Notes under the pieces: generated by a model
Seen by the model: only the letters and a program-made list of their open reading frames with translations
Database searches by the model: none
What the model was told of the DNA's origin: nothing
Translations under genes and position numbers: made by a program
Assembly: GCA_045837725.1 (NCBI GenBank)
Contig: JBEWZL010000201.1
Location: forward strand, 58,585 to 122,584
Direction of reading: 5' to 3'
DNA from: Vermamoeba vermiformis
Lineage: Eukaryota > Tubulinea > Echinamoebida
Length of the DNA: 64,000 bases
Shown: positions 35,701 to 46,187 of the stretch, in pieces
Position numbering within the stretch: the stretch's first letter is position 1
Layout of the letters: the number at the start of each line of letters is the position of its first letter

Positions 35701-38700
35701 GTAGCCAAAGATCAGCTCGAAGTTGAACGCAATTTGATTATGGCGACTAAAGAGGTATATCTAACATTGCCACTATTTATTACAAACTTGCCTAATTTGG
35801 GAATATTAAGGGCGAGACGAAAGAACTGATCGAGAATTATTTCACGCAAGTCAAAGATATGGTGAGCAAATTGCAAGGCGAGACGAGTGAATTGAAGCAA
35901 AGTCTGGCCACGACTCAACGCACCAATTCCAAGTACGAGAATGAAATTTCAGAATTGAAGAAACAGTTGCAAGAACAAACAGCGCTCACTGCGACATTGA
36001 GATCTGAACTCGATTCGTTCACGAACATTAAATTGAAGCAAAGCTTGATCGAACTCAATGCCCAAAATTGGGAAAATTTCAATTCGCAGCAACAAAAGAC
36101 CGCTCAACAAGTCAAAACAGATCTGTCAGAACTCGAAGGCAAATTGACACGTGCCATTGAAAACAAACTTTTGGACCTCAAATCTGACAGCACAACAGCT
36201 GCCTCGTTCAATGTCGATGAAGTCGTTGAAAAACAAAACATTCGCCTGCGCGAGTTTGAGCTCGAGATGAGAGACACCATCGACTCTAAACTTTCCAAAT
36301 TAGGAAGAGATGTTGACAACAAATACGGTACGGGCATATTATGCGATATTTAGTTTGACATTATTTTTGCGGATACCTTTTATGACACTTTTTGACACTT
36401 TGACACTTCAGAGGACTTGTCAAAGGCTGAGACCGACCTCTTGTCTCTCGTGCAACAATTGAGCCGTCAACAGACCTCGTTGTCAGAGTACGTCAAACAG
36501 CGCGAAGAATTCGATTCTGAAGAACAAAAACGACTGCAAATTGAGAAACAGAGCCGTCGTGCTGAGAAACAACGCTTGGCTGAATTGGAATCTGAACGAC
36601 AGAAGTTGGAGTTCAACAAGAACATCAAGTACGTTGTGCCTAGTGTTTGAGTATTTTAACACGAGCTAATGCTGTTTGTTAGGACGATGTTGGAGACCAT
36701 CGACGAGCACTTGGAGCGCAAGTACGCCGAACTGTACAAATTAGTGGAGTCTGGCAATATACCACGTGACACGACACCTGTCAAAGCTGAAGTCGTTAGC
36801 AATGGTACTGACAAGAAACACGTCGATGACAAGGCACGTCAGCAGAAACAAGCAGAAGAAGCACGCTTGAAGAAAGAGCAAGAAGAGAAGGCCAAGCAAG
36901 AGGAGGCTAAGCGCGCTCAAGAGCAAAAAGAGCAAGCTGCTACCAAGGCCCAAAAAGAGAAGGAAGAGAAGCAGCGCCAAGCTCAACTTCAAAAGGAGAA
37001 AGAAGAGGCCAAGAAGCGTCAACAAGAGGAGGAAAAGAAGCGTCAAGAGGAGGCCAAGAAGAAACAAGAAGAAGAGAAACGACAGCAGGAAGAGAAAAAG
37101 AAACAAGAAGAGGCCAAGAAACGACAACAAGAAGAAGAGAAGAAAAAACAAGAGGCCAAGAAACAACAAGAAGCTGCTGAACGTAAGCGCCAAGAAGAGG
37201 AGAAAAAGCGTCAAGAGGAGGCTAAGAAGCGCCAACAAGAAGAAGACAAGAAGCGTCTAGAGGAGGCCAAGAAAGTGGAGCAACAAAAGAGTGCTGCCAC
37301 CGATGACGGAACTGACGCTGAGACCCTTCGTGCCCGTCAAAAAGAACTCACTCAACAGCGCACTGGTCAAAGTGCCTATCAAAAGCAACAAATGCTCGCT
37401 ACCAAGAAGAAGCAAGACGATGCCAAGCGCGAACAAGAGTTGGAGAGACAACGTCAAGAGCTGATTGCCAAACAAGCTGCTGACGACGACAAGAAGCTGC
37501 AAGAAGAGGAGGCTGCACGAAAGAAACAGGCTGCAGAGGAAGAGCAGCGCCAGCAAGAAGCGGCACGCAAGCTACTCGAAGCCAAGCAGCGCGAGGAAGA
37601 ACGCCGTCAAGCTGATATTAAAAAGCAGCAAGAAGAAGAATCGCAAGGCTGCTGAGACCAAGAAAAAACAGCAAGAAGAGCGCAAGGCTGCTGAGGCCAA
37701 TAAAAAGCAGCAAGAAGAAGAGACTAAACGAGTTGAAGCTGAGAAGAAGCAGCAAGAAGAAGAGACTAAACGAGTTGAAGCTGAGAAGAAACAACGCGAC
37801 GAGGAAGAACGTCGTGCCCGCGAACAGAAACAGCGCGAAGAAGACGAGAGACGCAAGGCTGAGGAGAAAAAGAAGGCCGAAGCAGAGAAACAGCGCCAAG
37901 AGGAACTGAAACGTCAAGAAGAAGAGCGCAAACTGCAAGAACAAAAGCAGCGCGAAGAAGAGGAAAAACGAGCACGCGAACAAAAGCAGCGCGAAGAGGA
38001 AGAGAAGCGCAAAGCTGAAGAAGCGAAAAAGAAGGCTGAAGAAGAGAGACAGCGACAAGAGGAGCAGAAGCGCAAGAAGAAGAAGAGAAAAAGAAACAAG
38101 AAGAGGCACGCAAGGTCGAAGAAGAAAAGAGACTGCGCGCTGAAAATGAGAAGTTGGTCGGTCAAAAGACTGCGGCAAAGTCAACCATGGAAGAATTGTT
38201 TGGCTCCAGCACTGCCACATCATCGGCTAAGACTTCAGGCACTGGATCTGGTGCTAAGAAGAGCCTATTTGACGATGACGATGACTTCGACTCGCTATTT
38301 CAGAGGTATGTTTCAACTTTTTAAATTTGATCTGGGATTAGATCACGATCATGAATTGGAGGACTTCAATCATCGGATTAATTTTATGGCACCATTTTAA
38401 TTATTATTGCTATTCGCGGCGGAATATGAATTATTACCCTGTCAGATGTCAAAATAATATCTTATTCATCCGAGTTTAACACGGTGACATCTTAAATTTT
38501 ATTCCTCAATAAGAATCAAAGTTGGGACAGTTAAAATTTATACCAAGATCATTGTAGGATATTCAATTCACCATGAATTAATTTAATTTATCCTGATCTA
38601 TTTATAACCCATTTTATTTTTAGTCCTGCCAAGAAGACAGATACCGCGGCTAAATCTCAAACACCAGCCAAGAAGACATCGCTGTTTGATGACGACGACG

Positions 38701-38807
38701 ATTTGGATACTTTGTTCAAGTCACCCTCGCAAAAGAAAGCTCAAACCCCGGCCAAGAAGGACGCCAAGTCGTTGTTGGACAAGATCGACTCGATATTTGA
38801 CGATTAA
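32734..38807 (+). CDS. Calponin-homology, coiled-coil protein with C-terminal LF-acidic-LF motifs
   Basis: Fifteen exons: 32734-32873, 33021-33215, 33310-33608, 33686-33735, 33791-33835, 33912-33950, 34020-34457, 34517-34681, 34735-34949, 35005-35378, 35441-35754, 35811-36327, 36412-36628, 36683-38305, 38624-38807; about 1600 aa. Residues ~15-115 are a CH domain (VNLTNWEKSWQNG, GLAFCAIVHNYHPELIDFESL, AFDAAEKVGVAKLL) of the smoothelin/EHBP1 type, predicting an actin or endosome link. Then follow a Ser/Thr linker, ~1000 residues of Glu/Lys/Gln coiled coil, and a tail with LFDDDDDFDSLF and LFDDDDDLDTLF. In exon 14 the frame shifts near 37635 and back near 38075. The intervening ~440 bases still read as coiled coil in the shifted frame, so two compensating single-base differences are likely. 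The last intron (318 bp) is unusually long for the window. Confidence 0.88.
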
Positions 38808-39549
38808 TAGCTGGCGAGCAAGAATTTAAGTAAATATTCGGTTTTGTTTGTATGTTTGTATTTCCCCTCGGTAGTACAACGTTATTGAAGAGACGAGCTA
38901 ACTCGCGCTTTCGAAGCAAGCTCCTCCAAGGTATGGACCGTAGCCTGAGTAAATAATGCTCTACTTTGTCTCGTGACGACGCTAAATACAAGAGAATCCA
39001 GTTTGACTTATTAGGTTAAGTGAAAACTCAATTGACCAATCATTGCGTTGCCAAATTATTTACTTGTAGATTGCTTTAATTTCGCGGAGACTTCGCAATC
39101 ACATGAAATTGAATTAAATTAAAGATACGCCATTTGATTGCACTTCCATTTTCACTGAAGAACTTTACCGTGGAACTTTTTGAAATGTCTTATGTAACCT
39201 GTCAATACTTGAAGGGGATTATAGAACGTGAGGCACTGGGCTACAAATCCCAATTCTCAAAGTCTATAAATAGTAATTCAAGTTTCCAGCGCGCAATAAC
39301 AGCGGACAAATTCGGATGCATGATACTGCTTACTGAATCTGCCTGCAAGTTTGCTCGAGGAAGATGTCGTTTGAGTAGTTATGACATATATAATGAGTAC
39401 ACCGTAATTAAAATTAATTGGTGACATGCACGTGTCAAAAGCGTCATCAAAGATTGTGTTCCAAACTTTTATTTTCCTATTCTCTTTTAAACCTTGTGAA
39501 TAACACCACGTCTCTTATTTATTTATTGTAAATACTTTGTATATTAATC
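38808..39549. other. Intergenic spacer
   Basis: This 742-bp stretch follows the CH-domain gene. It contains a 96-codon frame (39134-39424) without family resemblance, which I do not accept as a gene. One CACGTG is at about 39428. Nothing else is seen. Confidence 0.4.
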
Positions 39550-41281
39550 ATGGGCTGCGCATTACCCAAGTTCGGAGATTTTTCCTACACTAGCGAGGAA
39601 GATCAACTTCAAAACTTCAGCATCTTGCTTTTAGGTCTTTATGGCAGCGGAAAAACGACTATAAGCAAGCAAATCTTCGTACGTGCACTACGCTGTATTA
39701 TATACGAGTCAATTTTATTAATTTTTTTGGCGCCAGCTATCCCTCGTTGGAGATCTTACTCGAGAGGAGAAAGAAAACATCAGAAACATTATTCGAAGTA
39801 ATATACTGTTCGTTACTCAACAGGTAAGTGAATTGCCCTCGCGTTTTAATGTTTTATAAATCCACAAGTTTATGTTTGTGTCTTTCATTTTACTAACGGT
39901 TACTTTAGGTTCTCAAATACGCTGAGACTCATAAAGATGTATATAAAATTACTCGAAGGTAAGTTGATCCCCGCTTGGAGGAGCGCTCCGAAGTTTATAG
40001 TTTAGAAATTTCCAATTAGCCTGATCCAGCATTATCGCAAACCGCATCATAAAGTAAACAAGTACCTAATGCGCTTCTAACTACAGGGATCGCAAAGCAA
40101 GCACAATTATAACGACTATTGGCAACATCTACGATCCCAGCGTGTCAGATGACATGCTCCAAGCTGCCCGCTTTTTATGGAACAACGAACAAGTAAGTTC
40201 AAACACTTATTTATCGAATTGTTCTAACGCGATCCGCTCAGTTCCGCAAGTTAGCTGAGCAAGTTGCCTATGAAGATGCTAAAGTTATGGTTGAATATTT
40301 CAAAGATAAAATTGACTTGATCTTTTCAAATGGTAAGTTACTGGCGCAATTTAACGTGTTACTCAGCTAAAATATCGTTTGAAATGCAATCAAAAATCAA
40401 TTTATTTGGTGACCTTGTGACAGCTGACAGATCTAATTAAATTGCGAAATCAATGGTAAATGCAATTTATTAATATGTGAGCCTATTTAGATTACGTATT
40501 GACTCGCGAAGATATTCTGCATGCTCGTCACCGAACAGCTGGCATTAATCAACGCGACATTATGCTTGATGGCACGGAAGTTACACTGTTGGATGTGGGC
40601 GGTACGAAAACTCAATCAATTAATTTCATCGACTGGTGACTAATCTATTATTAAAGGTCACATTTGCGAGCGAAAGAAGTGGCAATTGTACATAGAACGT
40701 GCCAATATGATCGTGTTTGTTGTCGCTATGGACAGCTACTGCGTGCGCAACTACGAAACTCTTGATACTTCGCGAGGAGATCGTTCAGTAAGTCTATAAT
40801 AACCTATCATATATGTTACACGCGTATTAATATTTTATGTGCAGCAAAATTGTCTGGAAGCTTCACTGGAAGTGTTGGAAAAGACGATCCAAAACATGAA
40901 GGAACACAACGAAAACAAGTCGTTGATTGTTCTTTGCAATAAGACCGACCTCTTCACTGAGAGATTAAAGCACGTCGCGTTTTCTTCTGAATTCAGCGAT
41001 TACCAAGGTATGAAAAGTCGCGGTAGCAACGAATCTGTTCAAGAATTAATTTAAATTTTACAGGCGGAAACAACGTCGATGAAATTCAAGCCTATGTTAC
41101 TAAGAGAATCAATGGCATTGCTGCTCATACTGATTTCAAGACGCTGCGCGGAGTGCATTTCGTAAATGCTTTAGATTCTCGCCGAGTGGTACGAGTTATA
41201 GAAAGTGTGTATCGTAATGTGTCAGCGCCGACATCAGAGCCTAATGATATTGTTATTCCTGCTGTCGTCCACGCTCAATAA
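39550..41281 (+). CDS. Divergent heterotrimeric G-protein alpha subunit
   Basis: Nine exons: 39550-39678, 39737-39823, 39909-39958, 40087-40192, 40242-40332, 40491-40601, 40657-40787, 40845-41007, 41064-41281; 361 aa, the typical G-alpha length. The MGC N-terminus is a myristoylation/palmitoylation signal. The P-loop is GLYGSGKTT, in place of GAGESGKST. The helical domain follows. Switch I is ARHRTAGI, keeping the arginine finger and Thr. Switch II is DVGGHICERKKW. Here His replaces the Gln that positions the hydrolytic water in ordinary G-alphas. Base recognition is by CNKTDLF and the weak FVNALDS in place of FTCATD. It should bind GTP but hydrolyse it slowly (inference). An RGS gene lies 14 kb downstream. 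Confidence 0.92.
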
Positions 41282-42346
41282 GGCCATTGAGAGAAAAAAA
41301 CGAATCTGCCTGGAGCCTTAATCGATTAATTTGTATTGTTAGAAGCATGTAAATAAAAAAAGCGATTGATTAATAAGAAGAAAGACCTTTAATATAATCG
41401 AAAATGTTCATTCTCACTTTTAGCTCGAGGATAACCGAATAGCGCAGGGAAAGATCCCAAGCCAAGAATGGATGGCGCGCTCTTGTTTTTCCGTCGAAGA
41501 CTAGGCTAATTATCAGGTATTATTTAACATAATTATTGATATACTCGGTGCGCCGGAATACTTTAGGCGAGGATCAAGCAAAAAAACTTTCGTCGACGAC
41601 ACGGAATATGAATCAAAAAAATCTTAGTAAGTGTACTATTGGCTACAAAAATATTGGCGTAGATATCGCAGCGACTCATGCGAAAGTTGTCAAATCCGCA
41701 CGAGATCGAAGGCAGATTTCAAAATAATTAGAGGGCGAAAGATAAAAGAAGAAAATGAAGAGGGATTGCTCAACAAACAACAACCACTGCTAAAGTAAGT
41801 CGCTAGATAATTATTCAAATATTCGAAGATTCTGGCGGAATAACGTTTGTTCCGTATCTGGATCTATGCGTCATAATTTACCTCAATGAAATAATATTCT
41901 AATAGATGGCATGTACGTGTCGCTTACCTTTTCTAATCGATATGCCCTCGTAGAACCTCCAAACAAAAAATGCTTGCAAACCAATACATTCTTCAAGATC
42001 CGACAAACCCGGATTCCAAGCGCATTAAGCGAAAGGAAGTCGAGCAAGCCCAATCTGAAGGCCACAAGAATGAGTTGCCTATAAAGGTAGAGTCAGCCGA
42101 TTTGATCTCGGGACAGCACAAGGCTACCGCGGATGAGTATCTCGAAGACTTCGGCGGCATGTTCAGCAAAGTGCTAAAGAAGGGTCGTAAGTACAAAATA
42201 AGATATTTAGTTACCATTCCGCGGCACCATTCTTAACATCTGGTATTGAAGAGATGACCAAAAACGAGATCCGATCGACGGACATTGCGCGAACTCACGA
42301 AAAGAAGCGCACGAGCAGTATCGTAAGCACGAATCAACAGGCATAA
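41282..42346 (+). CDS. Unidentified spliced gene (start unresolved)
   Basis: The supported exons are 41954-42186 and 42252-42346, joined by a GT-AG intron with the frame intact; the ATG at 41970 could serve as the start. An upstream exon ending at 41794 (reading EENEEGLLNKQQPLLK) joins in frame to 41954, so the protein may begin further 5', but no ATG is clear there. The visible product is hydrophilic and Lys/Glu-rich (SKRIKRKEVEQAQSEGHK, DEYLEDFGGMFSKVLKKG) and ends STNQQA. It could be a nuclear or ribosome-assembly accessory protein, but I do not recognise a family. Everything from 41282 to about 41740 is unassigned. Confidence 0.5.
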
Positions 42347-42596
42347 AGCCAGCGAATTACGGCATACAAAGTCCGCTGCTTGTAGAAGCAAGTTCCGTTA
42401 GCAACATTGAAAGCGGATGTTACAAAACACCTTAATATGTTGGTAATAAAGAGTTAATTAATGGTAGAATATTGTTACGGACCGGCGAAACAAAATTTTT
42501 ACGTTCCGTAAGCGGCATACGGTTCTAGAAACGTTCTTTTCAGGGCGAAAGCATTCCGTTTCCCCTGTTTTGGGCGAAAATCCTTCGCAAAATAAT

Positions 42597-42608
42597 CACG
42601 TGACGTCA
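42597..42608. promoter_or_regulatory. Overlapping CACGTG and TGACGTCA words upstream of the P450 gene
   Basis: CACGTGACGTCA at 42597-42608 joins an E/G-box to a CRE-like palindrome. A second TGACGTCA lies at 42776-42783, about 70 bp before the P450 start codon. Such palindromes are bZIP sites in many eukaryotes; function here is inferred. Confidence 0.45.
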
Positions 42609-42852
42609 CTGAGAACGGTAAAACGGGGATACCGCGCCAATTTTTTTTACTTATTAGCTCAGATCGAATACAACACGAAAGCGGCTAGGCGGAATATTCT
42701 TCCTTATATATTCTGCTCCATTCGCTCTCACTTCCATATTTGTTGCATTATATATTTTTTTTGATTGTTTTTTTTTGACGTCACGCGCTTCGATCAGCCC
42801 GTTTTCCTATTCAAGCACCCTCATTCTCAAGCATTTTGCCAAAGAAAACACA

Positions 42853-44382
42853 ATGGTTCTCAGCACCTGGTTGGTCATTCCTCCTCTCTTCATCATTGCG
42901 ACCTTTTTGTACACTTTGTACATCTACAAAATTAAAGCTCCATCCGTGCCCGGCCCATCTTTCGTCTGGCCTCTTGTTGGACAAATATGGAACCTCATTA
43001 AGCACCCTCACGAATTTTGGTTGACTCAGGAGTCTTATGGAGACCTTTCGAAGACCCTTCTTCCCGGCAACAGGCTGATGTTCTTCTCCGCTAAATCCGA
43101 GTACAGCAACAAAGTATTCAAAGAAAATACCGGAGAGAACTTGCGCATTGTTATCGGCTTGAATGACGAAGTCTTTTCAGACCAAAACATCTCCTGCTTG
43201 CACGGCCCCGAGCACACCTTCTTGCGCAAATCTCTGTTGCAGCTCTTCACTCGCCACAGATTGGGCGTCTATGTCGAGACTCAACAAACCTTGATGCGCC
43301 AAATCTTCAACCAATGGCTCAAGGACTTTGGTGGCAAGGAAGTCGAGTTCCGAAACTTGGCCCGAGATTTGAACATGTACACCTCGCTTCGGGTTCTGAT
43401 GGGCTCATACATTACCGAAGACGAAATTGATTCGCTCAACGAAATGTTCTTCACTGTCAACAATGGTCTCATTGCTTTGCCCGTTAATTTGCCTGGCACT
43501 CCTTTGAACAAAGCCATTGCTACCCGCGAGAAGCTGATGGAGAAATTAAGATCCGTCGTCAGAAACGCCCACAAGAACTTCCTCCACCACAAGGACAACC
43601 AAAGCGTTGCTTACTACTTGTTGGAGAACGTCATTAATAATTTGCGCCGCGAGCAAGCCAAGAAAGAAAACAACGGAGACGATCAAGTCCACAAGGATTT
43701 GGCTGGCCATGAATTCACTGACTTGCCCGAGCTTCCCGAAACTGGTCCATGGTCTGTCACCAAGGTTGCCAACGTTATTTTGAACTTGCTTTTCGCTTCT
43801 CAAGACGCCTCTACTTCCTCGATCGTCTGGGCAGTCCACTTGTTGGATAAGCACCGAGATGTGTTGGAGAAGGTTCGCCAAGAGCAACTCGCCCTCCGCC
43901 CCAACGATGAACCCATCACCCACGACGTATTGGACAAGATGACCTACACCCACCAAGTCGTCAAGGAGATTCTTCGCTTCCGCCCTCCCGCGATCATGGT
44001 TCCTCACGAAGCCAAGACTGACTTCGATATTGACGGTCACAAGATCCCCAAGGGCAGTCTTATTATGCCTTCTATTATGTCTGCTGTCAACCAAGGCTTT
44101 ACCAACCCGTACGAATTCAACCCCGATCGCTTCTCTGAAGCCAACCGTGAAGATGTGACTTACGCCAAGAACTACCTCGTCTTCGGTGCTGGTCCTCACT
44201 CTTGCATTGGTCGCGAGTACGCCATCAACCAATTGAAGGTCTTCACTGCTCTCTTCTCTTCGCTCCTCGACGTCAAGCGCCGCGTTACTGACAAGTCTGA
44301 AGAGCTCGTTATGGGTCCCACTACCTTCCCTGCCGACGGTTGCCCTGTCGTCATTTCCCCTGCCACTGTTTATACTCACTAA
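42853..44382 (+). CDS. Sterol C22-desaturase-like cytochrome P450 (CYP710/CYP61 type)
   Basis: This is an intronless frame of 509 aa in a neighbourhood where nearly every long gene is split. The ATG at 42853 is chosen because it starts directly before a membrane anchor (LVIPPLFIIATFLYTLYIY); the frame upstream of it has no ATG. Family features are VPGPSFVWPLVGQIWNLIKH at the start, an I-helix LLFASQDASTSS lacking the usual AGxDT Gly, EILRFRP (ExxR), FNPDRFSE and the heme loop FGAGPHSCIGRE. The end, with MGPTTFPADGCPVV, parallels plant CYP710A enzymes. CYP710/CYP61 enzymes introduce the C22 double bond in ergosterol or stigmasterol in the ER. Codon use is strongly C-ending and resembles that of highly expressed genes, or recent reintegration of a spliced copy. 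Confidence 0.9.
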   Translation: MVLSTWLVIPPLFIIATFLYTLYIYKIKAPSVPGPSFVWPLVGQIWNLIKHPHEFWLTQESYGDLSKTLLPGNRLMFFSAKSEYSNKVFKENTGENLRIVIGLNDEVFSDQNISCLHGPEHTFLRKSLLQLFTRHRLGVYVETQQTLMRQIFNQWLKDFGGKEVEFRNLARDLNMYTSLRVLMGSYITEDEIDSLNEMFFTVNNGLIALPVNLPGTPLNKAIATREKLMEKLRSVVRNAHKNFLHHKDNQSVAYYLLENVINNLRREQAKKENNGDDQVHKDLAGHEFTDLPELPETGPWSVTKVANVILNLLFASQDASTSSIVWAVHLLDKHRDVLEKVRQEQLALRPNDEPITHDVLDKMTYTHQVVKEILRFRPPAIMVPHEAKTDFDIDGHKIPKGSLIMPSIMSAVNQGFTNPYEFNPDRFSEANREDVTYAKNYLVFGAGPHSCIGREYAINQLKVFTALFSSLLDVKRRVTDKSEELVMGPTTFPADGCPVVISPATVYTH

Positions 44383-45327
44383 GCTCTCCGTTCCTCCTTG
44401 GCACGAAGATATTTATTTGCGAACACATCCCTTTATTATAACCCAAAATTTTGACCGATTTGTATAGAACCCAAATGAAACCATATAAATAATTAATTTA
44501 ACAATTAAACAGTCGCGTGCTACCGATGCCGGTTGAAGATTCTGTTCACTAAACCATGATATTTTAATTCAATTGACTGTCATTGCATTTCACAAGCAAC
44601 GGAGCGGGATTTATTAATTTCGTGACACTCGTTGGAGCGACACAGCATTCAATCGATACGACACGGCGGGGTGTAACGTTGTACGAGTACGCAAAATGCG
44701 AATTTTGTAGATCTGAGTTGCAACCAGAAGCTCCAGCCGTCAAGTAAGTAAACAATACGGGATAGCCGCCATTCAAATCAGTTCACGTATTAAATTGAAT
44801 GTTTCTGTTCATGAAACATGCAAGTTGTGTCACGCATCCCTTTTATAAAATTGCACTTTTTCCATGGAAGGCCAAAACAACCGACAACAATGCATGGAAT
44901 AAATTTGTATTCTATCGTGCTTGCTATTTATAGATTTACGCAGATCGCGGAGAGAATTTAAAATGCTCGTGAACCGCATAACTTTGGTAATAATATAATG
45001 GCACTGCTATTATATTGAATCCGCGTTACTACTTCATTTAACGCTGCAATTTTTCAGCGACCATCGGAGATTAAAACCGGACAATTAACCGCTTTTGGAT
45101 CCCTGATAGATCATGGAAGTTTTGTTGGTTATTTCTGGATCATATACATACAATATTATTATCGTGACGTGTTCAATGGCAGTTTGGTGTCTAGCATTGA
45201 GTTTACGAGGTGACGGTGGTAAAAATCGTTGAACTCTCACTTTTTTGCACGCAGCAAGGAACTAAAAGGTTGCGCTTCACTTCTTCATTTTAAATCAACA
45301 CTCATATAGTTGCAAACACATACAAAC
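44383..45327. other. Intergenic region with possible short exons
   Basis: This 945-bp stretch contains no long gene. An open stretch around 44600-44742 reads VTLYEYAKCEFCRSELQPEA and ends at a good GTAAGT donor. It could join an open stretch at about 44830-44935 containing KIALFPWKAK. There is no convincing start codon, so I only flag it. The rest is AT-rich. Confidence 0.2.
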
Positions 45328-46037
45328 ATGGGGTAGGCTCCAAAGTCAGTCTGATTGAGGGCGATCTAATTAGTACTTTTCAACAGCGTCCTTTCATTCC
45401 TCGTCGATTGCGTTATTGTCAGCAGTGCTTTGGCCGGTGTTCGAAGAGCTACTGGTGTCAAGTAGGTTATTATATGACACGTAGACTCTTTCTGAGTTCA
45501 CCGCTCAATTTATTTTATTGAAAGTTTTTTTATCCTCAGAAAAATTATTTGACGCTAAAATAAATAAAATATGGAGTTATTTATTTAATATTAAACATAC
45601 CTTACCATTTATGATTTATTTCAAATTTTGTAAATTGAAAAGTATTTGCAATCTGACAGAACTGACTCGTTTGTGCCTTTTGAACTAAAAATAAATTGCC
45701 TATAGTGTCGGCCGAATGGTTACTGAAAAATTGAACAATTTCTGGGCTAAGCGTACTTCTGAAGCATTCTTCAAATCCGGCGAGTTTGTTGTTGACAAGA
45801 GCATCGAGTTCCTCGCTAAGACTAAGACTAATGCTCACCTCGCTAACGGTAAGTTCGATTAGTATTTTACGTTTGGATTCGTATTATCGTCACACTACAG
45901 AGCAGTTTCGCTCGATCCTCGACCTTTACTGACCTGTTTTTACAGCTGGTGAAAAGCTCGGTGAACGCGTGGAGAAATTCGGCGATAAGGTCGAGAAGAT
46001 GGGCGAGAATATGCAAAAGAAGAAGAGCGATTATTAA
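45328..46037 (+). CDS. DUF1748-like short protein with a 5-nt first coding exon
   Basis: Four exons: 45328-45332, 45387-45461, 45706-45848, 45946-46037; 104 aa. The first coding exon is ATGGG only. The next reads VLSFLVDCVIVSSALAGVRR and ATGV, matching the conserved N-terminus of the DUF1748 family (fungal members start with a similar short helix and the GVRR.TG motif). It is followed by the family's helical segment (FFKSGEFVVDKSIEFL). The C-terminal ~35 residues form an amphipathic Lys/Glu helix (GEKLGERVEKFGDKVEKMG) absent from fungal members. The function of the family is unknown; some members are mitochondrial. Exons are individually too short to be noticed by frame length alone, but all three junctions are GT-AG and keep frame. 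Confidence 0.78.
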
Positions 46038-46187
46038 ATTGCTCATTTTGGATCTTGCCCTCGCTCGCCACGGGTTTGTAAATAAAAAACAACTTTCAAT
46101 AATGCGAAGCCAGGGCTTTACTATCTAGTATACAAATAACAAGACTATATTACTACGCTATACAACGAGATGACTATACACAGGTGA

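Noticed and set aside
37618-38223. Leucine/phenylalanine-rich minus-strand frame
   Set aside because: It is the complement of the Glu/Lys coiled-coil codons and has no independent support.
39134-39424. 96-codon frame between the CH-domain and G-alpha genes
   Set aside because: No family resemblance, no splice context and ordinary length for chance in AT-rich DNA.
41536-41727. 63-codon frame upstream of the unidentified gene
   Set aside because: It starts at ATA rather than ATG, contains splice-donor-like words, and does not join the downstream exons in frame.
42853-44382. Processed pseudogene of a P450
   Set aside because: The frame is complete, with all P450 motifs and a membrane anchor, so the lack of introns does not indicate loss of function.
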